DNA from: Oegoconia quadripuncta
Taxonomy: Eukaryota > Arthropoda > Insecta > Lepidoptera > Autostichidae
Assembly: GCA_949316235.1 (NCBI GenBank)
Contig: OX438750.1
Coordinates: 20,772,865 to 20,836,864, forward strand
Length of the DNA: 64,000 nucleotides
Direction of reading: 5' to 3'
Shown here piece after piece: positions 43,472 through 52,696 of the stretch. Positions within the stretch are counted from its first letter, which is position 1. Each line of letters opens with the position of its first letter. A model generated the notes under the pieces. That model ran no database searches, was not told where the DNA came from, and was given only the letters and a program-made list of their open reading frames with translations. Made by a program: the position numbers and the translations under genes.

Positions 43472-46400
43472 ATGGCACATTTCGATCTCAACAACCCAAT
43501 ATTTGATGAGCAATTATATCAACTATGTATCGAGGCAGAACAAAGAAATATAGATCAACAACTCTACGATATCTGTGAGCTCAGTGATGCTGTAAACCAA
43601 GTACCACCTGAACAGTAAGTAACTTGTACTATCTTTAATTCGTCCAGGAACACACAGTTTAATTATATTATGTGATTTGTGATGAAGCTCTCTCATTATC
43701 TATTGAATTTATGCAAACTTGAACTCTCGTTCTTATGTAATAAGATAGTTCTCATTATCTATTAGTGTTATACAAATTTGAATGATATTTTATGAGTAAT
43801 AGGACACAGTTTACAAATCTTTCAAAGTTAACCCAAGTACATTGATGGTATGAGTAGTGGGGTGAACGACGTTACTACATAAACGATTGTTAGTAGTGTC
43901 TTTACCTCATTTTGTTACAAGTAACGTCTCAAAACTAATACACAATGTTGTCTTTATCGACTCAGGAAATTATGTCATTAGACAAATCGTTTCTTCTAAA
44001 CAAATTTCATAATTTCATTAGGCTGTGGTACATTAGTCATAAACTTCCTAATTTCATGATAGAGGACCCAGATATTATACCATATTTTACTCCTTGTAGT
44101 GGGCATAAAATAAGAAGTGATGCGACTACTGAGAACATTGATGAAATTGATGGTGTATTACAAATGCAGGCATATTGTAAGCTGTGTAATCCTTAATGTG
44201 GGTATTATGAAAGCAATTTTGATTGTGTTATTTCATTATTATAACTCTAATACTAATATTGTGTGTTCTATTACAGTGCAAGTAATCAAACCGGGGGGAA
44301 AAGAAAGGTGCAATCGAGTGTACAAGTTGCATCGAAATCGCGTCGCACACAAGAAGCAAATGAGTCATCTAGTTGCACTGAGTATATCAATGTCGTGAAT
44401 AACAACAACGCGTCGACATCTACGAGCAGATCGACTAGCAGTGCTGGACCTTCAAATGTGGTGGTGGACCCCATAACATGTGGAATATGTAATCACACGG
44501 TGAGTCGAAGATATTTCACTAACCACTTGCGGAGTAAATCACACAAAGAAAAGGTTTTCGTTCAAGAACATAATCTCGATAATGTTAGTATTATTTCTAC
44601 AGCTTTTGGTTCTAGAATATTAACCTACAGAATAACTTCACCTCTTTCCAATGATAATAATGTTTTACAAACCCCGGAATTGTTCATAAAATCAGTGAGG
44701 GAAACTATTTTATTTCTTGTAGAAGAGTGTTTGAGGGAGCTGACTACTATTAAAGTCAACTTTATAGTTCATGCGGACTTTGTACAGGAAACTAAAGACA
44801 TTAAAAATTCATTTGACTTTCAAACAAATAACTGGTCACTTTGCTTAGGTGAAAATTTAGATATTTACTTCAATACATTGATGGAAAATATTAAAACAAG
44901 GATGACTGACTTTGAGAAAAAAGATAGTGGTTGGTCTTTGCGGGAAATAAAGTTTTTAGAAATGAATATTAATCAATTTAACCCCTTACGTGGCTCGACA
45001 TATATCGATTTACCGATAGATATTAAACACAAGAAAGCTGTAATAAATGTAAAAAATAGAGACCAACAATGTTTAAAGTGGGCTTTACTCTCCGCAATGT
45101 ATCCAGTTAATACTCACTTAGATCGGGTATCATCTTATATTAGACATGAGAATAAATTGAACTTTAATGGTATTCAATTCCCAGTGAAGTTAAAAGATAT
45201 AAGTAGAGTTGAAAAACAAAACAATATAAGCATTAATGTTTTTGGTTTGGATTACAACAAAGATACTAAGAAAAATACTATTGTGGGTCCTTTGTACTTT
45301 ACCAAGTCTCGTAAAGAAACCCATGTAAACTTGTTATACTTAGTAAATGGTTCCGATAACCATTATTGTTACATTAAAAACATGTCACGTTTGGTAAATA
45401 AACAAGTCACTAACCAGGAGAAAGCGATACATATTTGTGATGGTTGTTTATTATATTTTACTACCAGAGAAAGGTTAACAAACCATCAAACAAAAGATTG
45501 TGCACAAATAGTTACAGAATTACCTGGAATGAATAAAAAGACTAAGAATTGGTTTGGTCAAGAAATAAGTAATGATAAAATTACCTTCGATAAATTCCAA
45601 CGAAAGTTAAAATTACCCTTTGTTATATATGCAGATTTGGAAGCCATTTTGAAACCGATTAAATCATGTGATCCTAATCCATTAAAATCATACACCCGAT
45701 CAATACATGAGCATGAAGTGTATAGCTATGGTTACTATATAAAATGTTCCTATGATGATTCCCTTTCCAAGTATCGAACATATACTGGACCAGACTGTGC
45801 AAAAGTATTTATGGAAAGTTTATATAAAGACTTATCCGAGATACAAAAAAGGAATTGCTTTCAAAAACGACCCCAACCATTAACTGATGCTGATCAATTG
45901 AAAATTAGTCAATCAGAGTTATGTTATATATGCGAGACTCGATTAGATAATAATGATACCGATCTAGATTTTGATTGGAATACTGGAAAGTTTAGGGGGG
46001 TAGCTCATAAAATATGTAGTTCTAAATATCGTGTACCTTTCTTCATTCCAATTTTGTTTCATAACTTGAGTAATTATGATGCTCATTTTATTGTTCATGC
46101 ACTTAACTTTATGGATGGTGAAATAGAAATTATCCCACAAAGTAAAGAAAAGTACATTTCATTTTCTAAAAAAATATTTATAAATGGTCATTCAATATTT
46201 TTAAGGTTTTTGGATTCTTTCAAGTTTATGTCCAGTAGTTTAGATAGTTTGGCAAAAAATCTTAAAGAAAAACAATTGAAAGAGTTAAGAAAACAATTTC
46301 CTGAGAAAACTGATTTTCAGAGATTAATAAAAAAAGGTGTATTTCCATATGAATTTATTAACTCATATGAGTCGTTGCAGGTCACATCACTTCCCACGCA

Positions 46401-48024
46401 GGATCAATTTTACAGTTCTTTGACTGATACATGTGTATCTGATAATGATTATAAACATGCTTTAGATGTTTGGAAACATTTTAAATGTCAAAATATGTTA
46501 GATTATTCAAATCTATACTTGAAAACCGATGTTATGCTATTAACCGATATCTTTGAAAATTTCCGTGAAGTGTGTATTGAAACTTATGATTTAGATCCAA
46601 CTCAATATTACACAGCTCCGGGGTTAAGTTGGGATGCGATGTTGAAATACACAAAAATTGAATTAGAATTGTTGACTGATTTCGATAAGTTAGCGTTTGT
46701 GAAATCTGGTATAAGAGGGGGTGTATCACAATGCTGTAATAGATATGGAAAGGCTAATAATGAATATCTCAAAGATTTCAATTCAGATTTACCAAAATCT
46801 TATTTGATGTATTTTGATGCAAATAACCTTTATGGATGGGCAATGTCACAATACTTACCTGTAGGAGATTTCAAATGGGTTAGTGCAAATACTGATTTTC
46901 ATGTATCACTTACATCTGATGTTGGATATATATTGGAGGTCGATCTCCATTATCCTGAAAACATTCATGATTTACATTCAGATTTCCCCTTATGTCCTGA
47001 AAATATTGTTATAGGTAATAGTAAAGATAAGAAATTAGTTCCTAATTTATATAACAAAAAGAATTATGTTATACATTATAGAAATCTTATACAATGTTTG
47101 CAATTAGGTATGAAATTGCTCAAAGTCCACAGAATTTTACAGTTTAAACAAAGTCCCTGGCTAAAAAAGTACATAGATTTAAACACAGAATTGAGAACTT
47201 TAGCAAAAACTGATTTTGACAAAGATTTTTACAAACTTATGAATAATTCTGTGTTTGGTAAGACTATGGAAAACATAGAAAAACGAGTTAATGTAAAATT
47301 ATTAACACATTGGGAAAATCGTGGTAAAACTCAAGGTGTGCAAAGCCTGATAGCCCGACCGGAATTCCATAGCCTTTCAATATTTTCTGAGTCACTAGTT
47401 GCTGTTCAATTACACAAAACGAAATTATTCTACAATAAACCTATTTATTTAGGTTTTTGCATATTGGACATTTCAAAAACTCTTATGTACAATTTTCATT
47501 ATAATTATATTAAACCAAAATATAACAATAAAGTAAAGTTACTCTATACAGACACGGATAGTTTAATTTATCATATCTTTACTGATAACTTTTACACAGA
47601 TATAGCACTTGATATATACAATTATTTTGATACTTCAGATTATCCATCTAACAATGTCTTTGGTATTCCACTGTTAAATAAAAAAAAGTTGGGATATTTT
47701 AAGGATGAAAACAATGGAAAGATATTTAAAGAGTTTGTTGGTTTGCGATCTAAAATGTATTGTATAGATGTTGAAAATAAGGTAACCGCTAAAGCTAAAG
47801 GCGTAAACAAAAATGTTACGAAAAAAATGTTAATGGAAAATTATAAAAAATGTTTATTTCATAACGAAATCCAAATTTCGGAAATGTATAGAATAAGAAG
47901 TTTAAAGCATACTATTTTCACTCAGAAAATAAACAAGATATGTTTATCTTATAATGACACTAAGAGATATTTTATACCTAACTCTACAGATACTTTTGCT
48001 TGGGGTCATTACAGTATTAAATAA
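43472..48024 (+). CDS. POLB: Protein-primed family B DNA polymerase, two exons
   Basis: Replicates the element from its ends. Exon 1 is 43472-43614, starting MAHFDLNNPIFDEQ and ending two bases into a codon before the donor GTAAGT. The intron is 43615-44276, with acceptor TTCTATTACAG. Exon 2 is 44277-48024. The phases fit and the product is about 1296 aa, usual for Polintons. A C2H2 finger (CGICNHTVSRRYFTNHLRSKSH, split here by its Cys and His pairs) lies near residue 115. A second Cys/His motif (CDGCLLYFTTRERLTNH) lies near residue 435. Exonuclease motifs are IYADLEA (about 500), NLSNYDAHF (about 645) and a YLKTDVMLLTD segment. Polymerase motifs are A, FDANNLYGWA (about 895); B, NNSVFGKT (about 1036); and C, YTDTDS (about 1138). 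A terminal-protein function, if present, would lie N-terminally. The exon 1 model is inferred from splice signals and phase; the catalytic core is certain. Confidence 0.95.
43945..44196 (+). CDS. Small hypothetical ORF nested in the polymerase intron
   Basis: 83 codons from ATG to stop, lying wholly in the predicted polymerase intron and in a frame that does not join exon 1. The translation starts MLSLSTQEIMSLDKSFLLNK and contains WYISHKLPNFMIEDPDIIPYF, a hydrophobic/aromatic segment. It ends with a Cys/His set (CSGHK ... YCKLC) that could bind zinc. No family recognised. It could be an independent small gene, an alternative exon, or chance; an intact well-composed frame in a compact element argues mildly for coding. 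Confidence 0.4.
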   Translation: MLSLSTQEIMSLDKSFLLNKFHNFIRLWYISHKLPNFMIEDPDIIPYFTPCSGHKIRSDATTENIDEIDGVLQMQAYCKLCNP

Positions 48025-48284
48025 TGTATATACATTTTAAGTACCACTATTAGTATAATATCATTATTGTAAGATTATTTTAATTATTTGAATTGTAAAA
48101 CTGTATTTGAAATTTTTAATTAATTTTCATTATTGTAAGTATATTTTAAATTGTGTGATTTCTAAATGTAATTTATATAATAAAATTACTGAGTGACTTT
48201 ATAAGAGACTTCCTATTTTGTTTAACCCCATTCCTAAACACAGAGCTTTATAGGTTACACGTTAAATTGTAACAAAATAAAAAA
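48025..48284 (+). promoter_or_regulatory. Spacer between polymerase and packaging ATPase, likely 3' end and promoter
   Basis: The 260-bp spacer is the longest unique gap after the polymerase intron. TAATAAAATTACTG near 48178 contains a poly(A) signal for the polymerase mRNA. TTTATAAGAG near 48198-48208 resembles the TATAAGAG of the terminal-repeat promoter and lies about 85 bp upstream of the ATPase start. It may drive the closely packed gene block that follows. Confidence 0.5.
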
Positions 48285-48947
48285 ATGTTTCATTTCATCC
48301 ATCCTTTCACAGCTATTGTAGCAGGCCCAAGTGGTTGTGGTAAATCTAACTTTGTTACCAATTTCTTAAAATATGCAAAAGATATTTGTAACAGTGACTT
48401 TGAACGGATATTATGGTGTTACGATGAAATGCAACCTTTATATAATTTGAACAATGTTGATTATAAACAGGGTAGCCCTGAGTTAAGCATGTTTGATGGT
48501 AAGCTACCACAATTACTGATAATAGATGATCTTATGCGAGAATCCGATGCCCGCATTGTAGATATTTTCACTAAAGGTAGTCATCATAGAAATCTTAGTG
48601 TGTTTTATATAACACAAAATTTATTTCACCAAGGTAGAGGGCAACGCGATATTTCCTTAAATTCGAGTTACATAATTTTCTTCAAAAATCCTAGAGATAG
48701 AGCACAAATACGTCATTTAGCACGTCAAGTAATGCCAGATAATTCCAAATTCGTCGAAGAAGCTTATAAGGACGCTACAGCAGAAGCACATGGTTATCTA
48801 ATGATTGATTTAAAACAAAATACAAATGATATGTGTCGTTTTAAGAGTAAACTCTTTCCCTCGGATGAAAACTGTGTAGTTTATTTGCCGAAAAAGGGTT
48901 ATAAATATGATACACACCGTAATCAAATATCAGTTAGTGGTCGATAA
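48285..48947 (+). CDS. ATP: A32/FtsK-HerA-type DNA packaging ATPase
   Basis: A 220-aa P-loop NTPase that in related viruses pumps the genome into preformed capsids. Walker A is GPSGCGKS at residues 14-21. Walker B is LLIIDD at residues 77-82. A YITQNLFHQG segment, near residues 105-115, carries the polar sensor (Gln/Asn) typical of the FtsK/HerA-like packaging ATPases of Polintons, adintoviruses and virophages. Length is normal. It starts 260 bp after the polymerase and its stop overlaps the next start as TAATG (one shared base), so the next protein is probably made by reinitiation or from another mRNA. Confidence 0.93.
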   Translation: MFHFIHPFTAIVAGPSGCGKSNFVTNFLKYAKDICNSDFERILWCYDEMQPLYNLNNVDYKQGSPELSMFDGKLPQLLIIDDLMRESDARIVDIFTKGSHHRNLSVFYITQNLFHQGRGQRDISLNSSYIIFFKNPRDRAQIRHLARQVMPDNSKFVEEAYKDATAEAHGYLMIDLKQNTNDMCRFKSKLFPSDENCVVYLPKKGYKYDTHRNQISVSGR

Positions 48948-49171
48948 TGCCTGAAGAAGCAGTACCACAAGATCAGGAATTATCACTAGCTTTACAAGTA
49001 CTCACACCGAAATATCGCAAAGCTTTATTGAAAAAATGTAGTGAAGATAAAATAAATCGTATATGTGAAAGTATTGTAGATACTTTCATTGAAATCCCTA
49101 TAAAAGGGGTGCGGCAATCAAAATTTAGTTTCTTGAAGTTACATTGCTTTTTTTCAACAAATATTGCATAG
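48947..49171 (+). CDS. Small protein, truncated paralogue of its downstream neighbour
   Basis: 74 aa. Residues about 13-48 (LALQVLTPKYRKALLKKCSE, then INRICESIVDTF) align with residues about 8-45 of the 109-aa protein that follows (LLKALHTLKPKYCTALLKVC, INCLCECIYNIL). After IPIKGVRQSKFSF the similarity fades. It ends in an unrelated hydrophobic tail without the basic linker and terminal membrane-like helix of its neighbour. It looks like a tandem duplicate that lost its C-terminal half, or a diverged partner subunit. The start overlaps the ATPase stop in TAATG. The function is unknown; a virion role is suggested only by position. Confidence 0.7.
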   Translation: MPEEAVPQDQELSLALQVLTPKYRKALLKKCSEDKINRICESIVDTFIEIPIKGVRQSKFSFLKLHCFFSTNIA

Positions 49172-49225
49172 TGTTTCCTTATAATAATAACAGCCTCAAA
49201 ATATTATTATTATTAGTCGGTTACA

Positions 49226-49555
49226 ATGGTTGGTAGAGTGACGACGCATCTTGAATTACTAAAAGCTTTGCATACGCTTAAACCTAAGTATTGTACAGCC
49301 TTGTTGAAAGTATGTCGCAATGAAGAAATAAATTGTTTATGTGAATGTATTTATAATATTTTGAATGGTAAAATTCCTCTGAAGGATAGAGATAAATCCA
49401 AGTTGAGTAAATACAAAACTTTGTTGAGAAAATTAGTATCTAAGGGTAAAAGTAACTCCCGAAAACGAATTATTATACAGAAAGGTGGAGCATTCTTACC
49501 CATAATTTTAGGTTCTGTTCTTAGTGGATTATTAAGTTCGTTTTTGAATAAGTAA
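49226..49555 (+). CDS. Conserved small Polinton protein with basic linker and C-terminal hydrophobic helix
   Basis: 109 aa. The N-terminal helical domain (residues 5-50) has the pattern LxxLxPKYxxALLKxC...INCLCECIYNIL. It is followed by a Lys/Arg-rich segment (DKSKLSKYKTLLRKLVSK, SNSRKRIIIQKGG) and a C-terminal hydrophobic segment FLPIILGSVLSGLLSSFL. A basic region plus a GG and a terminal hydrophobic helix resembles adenovirus core/pX-like peptides. Similar small proteins are common in arthropod and cnidarian Polinton-like elements as I remember them. The function is not established. The stop is followed after one base by the ATG of the next gene. Confidence 0.75.
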   Translation: MVGRVTTHLELLKALHTLKPKYCTALLKVCRNEEINCLCECIYNILNGKIPLKDRDKSKLSKYKTLLRKLVSKGKSNSRKRIIIQKGGAFLPIILGSVLSGLLSSFLNK

Positions 49556-49556
49556 A

Positions 49557-50327
49557 ATGGAGAACACAAAGAAAATGATACTTGTGGAACCTCATGTCAT
49601 TGATAGGATTAGACACAGTGATAACGTTCCTGAAAAACCATTGTCCCGTCTCGATGAAGAGATGAATAAAATCTTAAATAGTAAAATTGAAGACCGTGAG
49701 AAATGGATGCAATATTTACAAATCTTACAAAGATATTTACATTTTGCTGGTACAGAACGTCATCCCATTACATTACCAATAGTTACAGATGCCCCTATCA
49801 ATGCAGTTTTTAATAGTATTAAAAAGGAAGAAAATAATGATAATGCAGTAGTTCCAAAATTATCAGCAACAGAAGAAGACGTAGTAAAGGAAAATCATAT
49901 AGTATCACGTTATACCCCAAGTTATTTGTTTAAATTTATACCAAAAACATATAAAAAAAAGGGTGAACTATTATTAGAAGGTATATTGTCAGAAGGAAAT
50001 GCCATTACTTGGGATGGTGAAGGTAAAGTCATAATCAATAATGAAATTGTTCCTCGCAGTAATATTGTAGATTTAATTAATGATGTCCTACGACCGTTAC
50101 GACGCCCAAAACCATCAGGTTGGGAAAAGTTCGCTTCAGCTCTAAGGGACATAAAAATACCATTAACTTGTATAAGTAACCCAGAAACGCTTGAATACAT
50201 AAACAACCTTGATTCGGCTGATTTTAACAAAGACGATTTAGTAGACAAACATAAAACACCAAAGCGAAGACGTGGTGACTTGCTACATAAAAGAAAATTA
50301 GATTGGGAGAGATGGAACCCCAACTAG
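49557..50327 (+). CDS. Conserved Polinton protein of unknown function, 256 aa
   Basis: The N-terminal third (residues 20-75) is predicted helical, possibly coiled-coil (LDEEMNKILNSKIEDREKWM). The middle carries a compact domain, LLLEGILSEGNAITWDGEGK then VIINNEIVPRSNIVDLINDV. A similar 'ITWD-G-V-I--IV-SNIVDLINDVLR' pattern sits beside integrase genes in other Polinton-like elements to my recollection. The C-terminus is basic (KHKTPKRRRGDLLHKRKLDWERW), consistent with DNA or RNA binding or a nuclear signal. No enzymatic motif seen. It overlaps the integrase start by 16 nt in another frame. Confidence 0.75.
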   Translation: MENTKKMILVEPHVIDRIRHSDNVPEKPLSRLDEEMNKILNSKIEDREKWMQYLQILQRYLHFAGTERHPITLPIVTDAPINAVFNSIKKEENNDNAVVPKLSATEEDVVKENHIVSRYTPSYLFKFIPKTYKKKGELLLEGILSEGNAITWDGEGKVIINNEIVPRSNIVDLINDVLRPLRRPKPSGWEKFASALRDIKIPLTCISNPETLEYINNLDSADFNKDDLVDKHKTPKRRRGDLLHKRKLDWERWNPN

Positions 50328-51397
50328 ATGATATAAATAACATATATTATGATGTCTCTCACCCGGCTGGATATAGCAGTGTTAACAAATTAGTAAAAGC
50401 TATGCAAGGGAAAATGAACAGACAGAATGTAAAGAAGTGGTTACAATCTCAAGAAACTTATACTTTGCACAAACCTGTTAATAGACGATTTCCTAGGAAC
50501 AAATATATTTTATCTAATTTAAATGAGCTATGGCAAGCGGATTTAAGTGATATGCGAACATACAATAAATATAATGATGGCTTTAATTATATTCTCTGTG
50601 TCATTGATGTATTTAGTAAGTACGCTTTTGCAAGGCCTATGAAGAAAAAAAATTCTGAAACTGTTAAGACATGTTTCGAAAGCATATTTACTGAAGCAGG
50701 GGCTACTCCTAGACATATACAATCCGATAAAGGTACCGAATTTGTTTCAAAAGATGTAAATCAATTCCTCAAAAGGAAAAATATTAATTACTATACAACG
50801 AACAATCCTGATATCAAAGCTAGTATTGTAGAAAGATTTCAGAGAACACTTAAAATGAAAATGTGGCGATATTTCACTCATAATAATACATATAGATATA
50901 TTGATATTTTACAAGAATTATTACATTCTTACAATCACAGTGTACATTCCAGTATTAAAATGTGTCCTAGTGATGTGAATTCGAATAATATAATGGCAGT
51001 ATGGTCTAATTTATATGATAAGGACAATAATGAGCATATAAGTGATCGTTCATCATTTAAAGTAGGTGATCATGTTAGAATAACGAAATATAAACACATT
51101 TTTCAAAAAGGGTATGAAACAAATTGGTCGGATGAAATATTTATAATATCATCTATTGTTAAAAGATTTCCTTGGGTTGTTTACAATTTAAAAGATCTTA
51201 AAAACGAACCAATAGTGGGTACGTTTTATGGTAGGGAACTACAAAAAGTAATCTATGACCCCACCATTAAATATAAAATCGATAAAATAATATGCACTCG
51301 TCGTTTTGGTAACAGAAAGGAAGTGTTTGTCAAATGGAAAGGATATCCTAATAAATTCAATAGTTGGATATCAGCATCAAACTTGGAGTTAATATGA
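50312..51397 (+). CDS. INT: Retroviral-type integrase with C-terminal chromodomain
   Basis: A 361-aa DDE integrase that inserts the element and creates the 6-bp target duplication. The start is taken at ATG 50312 (MEPQLDDINN); an upstream TTG is not used. Residues 1-70 are an N-terminal domain without an obvious HHCC set. The catalytic core has D77 (WQADLSDM), D139 (HIQSDKGTEF) and E174 (IKASIVERF), with 34 residues between the last two. A C-terminal segment FKVGDHVRITKYKHIFQKGY matches the usual SH3-like region. The last 40 residues form a chromodomain (IDKIICTRRFGNRKEVFVKW, then KGYPNKFNSW), a module that recognises methylated histone tails in related integrases. The stop overlaps the next start as ATGA. 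Confidence 0.95.
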   Translation: MEPQLDDINNIYYDVSHPAGYSSVNKLVKAMQGKMNRQNVKKWLQSQETYTLHKPVNRRFPRNKYILSNLNELWQADLSDMRTYNKYNDGFNYILCVIDVFSKYAFARPMKKKNSETVKTCFESIFTEAGATPRHIQSDKGTEFVSKDVNQFLKRKNINYYTTNNPDIKASIVERFQRTLKMKMWRYFTHNNTYRYIDILQELLHSYNHSVHSSIKMCPSDVNSNNIMAVWSNLYDKDNNEHISDRSSFKVGDHVRITKYKHIFQKGYETNWSDEIFIISSIVKRFPWVVYNLKDLKNEPIVGTFYGRELQKVIYDPTIKYKIDKIICTRRFGNRKEVFVKWKGYPNKFNSWISASNLELI

Positions 51398-52251
51398 TAG
51401 AAGATAGCTTTTATCTTACTTTACCAAGCAACAGTTCAACTATATATTTCCCTCAAAACACAACAGCTAACTTCATAACAAAGCTACCTAAAACTGTTCA
51501 ATTGGAGGGTGAATGGGTTGTCGGGTTAGCTGAATTTCATTATCCCTGCTCGATATTTAATGTTCAAGAAAATGAGAATATTCTCTTCATCAAGCAAAAA
51601 GCCATAGTAGAAGGAGATTACAAGAGTAATGATGCAGTATCTGTAGAAGATAAGTCTCACAGTCGTATTGATCTGAATGAAAACTACTATTATGATGATC
51701 CATCGTTAATACCAGTGGAATACAAATCTCAAATCCCATCTTTTACTTATGACCACATCAATAATTTTCTAAAAGTATTCAATGAAAATAACCTCTTACG
51801 TAACCAAGTGAAATTTGAAATTGATGACAACTCGAAACTTATTACTGTTACGAAATTAACTAACAATGTATCATCGTTGGTCTTATCCCCTACGCTAAGT
51901 CTTCAACTTGGCTTTGAGCCTTATACAAATTTAATAACAAAGCCACATGCAATATACCCAACGAATTTACAATTGGGATTGCCTTCACAACTGTTTATTT
52001 ATTCTGATATTATCCATCCACAAATTGTGGGGGATGTGATGAGCTCGTTATTTAGAATCATTCCACTAGATCCATCAAAATACATTTATGGTGCATACAA
52101 AATGCATATATTATCTCCTATTCATTATCTTCCAGTCATGCGTAGAGAATTTGATACCATAGAAATAGATATAAGAACCAGCATTGGTAATAGAGTACCA
52201 TTCCAATTTGGAACTTCATGTATTAAACTTCATTTTATGCGAATAAAATGA
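51394..52251 (+). CDS. Penton-type minor capsid protein, single jelly roll
   Basis: 285 aa from ATG 51394, chosen over an upstream TTG because ATGA overlaps the integrase stop. The N-terminus (SFYLTLPSNSSTIYFPQNTT, then FITKLPKTVQLEGEWVVGLA) is the recognisable beginning of Polinton minor capsid proteins. Beta-rich sequence continues to the end (HYLPVMRREFDTIEIDIRTS, then RVPFQFG). In capsid models from related viruses it forms the fivefold vertices. Its position between integrase and the pX/MCP pair is typical. The family assignment rests on sequence pattern and gene order; a structure-based search would confirm it. Confidence 0.85.
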   Translation: MIEDSFYLTLPSNSSTIYFPQNTTANFITKLPKTVQLEGEWVVGLAEFHYPCSIFNVQENENILFIKQKAIVEGDYKSNDAVSVEDKSHSRIDLNENYYYDDPSLIPVEYKSQIPSFTYDHINNFLKVFNENNLLRNQVKFEIDDNSKLITVTKLTNNVSSLVLSPTLSLQLGFEPYTNLITKPHAIYPTNLQLGLPSQLFIYSDIIHPQIVGDVMSSLFRIIPLDPSKYIYGAYKMHILSPIHYLPVMRREFDTIEIDIRTSIGNRVPFQFGTSCIKLHFMRIK

Positions 52252-52694
52252 ATCATAAACGTGATAACATACTTTGTCCTTACCATCATTATTATTCTCA
52301 CCAAGCTGGTTCAGGTGTGGGTATTATATATCGAGGTATACCTTATCAGCGTGGTCATGGCATTGGAAGTTTTTTAGGAGGACTGTTTAGATCTGTATTT
52401 CCACTCTTAGCGAGTGGTGCCAAAGCCGTTGGAAAAGAGGCATTAAGCGCAGGTGTAGGGTTATTATCAGATATGATTAGGACACAACCAATGGAGGAAT
52501 CTGTTAAGTCTCGTCTCAAAAATGCAGCTGCTAATTTAAAACGAAAAGCGGATGATAAAATCGATTCACTTATGTCTGGTTCCGGGTATAAAATCAAAAG
52601 ACGTGTAAAGAAACCAATCATTTCATTGAAAGCATCTAAGCGAAGAGGGGTTCAGAAGAAGAAAAATTACATAAAAGATATATTTTCGGATTAA
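52248..52694 (+). CDS. pX/pVI-like virion protein with membrane-active segment and protease-site motifs
   Basis: 148 aa. Residues 35-78 are Gly-rich and amphipathic/hydrophobic (GHGIGSFLGGLFRSVFPLLA, then GAKAVGKEALSAGVGLLSDM), like adenovirus pVI and pX-type proteins that act on membranes or condense DNA. MSGSG at residues 109-113 fits the adenovirus protease consensus (M/I/L)-x-G-x-G. QAGSG at residues 19-23 is a near match. The element encodes such a protease, so cleavage on both sides of the central segment is plausible. The C-terminus is strongly basic (YKIKRRVKKP ... KASKRRGVQKKK). The ATG overlaps the previous stop (ATGA), and the major capsid gene starts two bases after this stop. Confidence 0.82.
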   Translation: MNHKRDNILCPYHHYYSHQAGSGVGIIYRGIPYQRGHGIGSFLGGLFRSVFPLLASGAKAVGKEALSAGVGLLSDMIRTQPMEESVKSRLKNAAANLKRKADDKIDSLMSGSGYKIKRRVKKPIISLKASKRRGVQKKKNYIKDIFSD

Positions 52695-52696
52695 CT

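Noticed and set aside
50303..50311. Upstream start for the integrase
   Set aside because: TTG codon; ATG at 50312 is the first proper start. The same applies to 51364 for the penton-type protein, where ATG 51394 is used.
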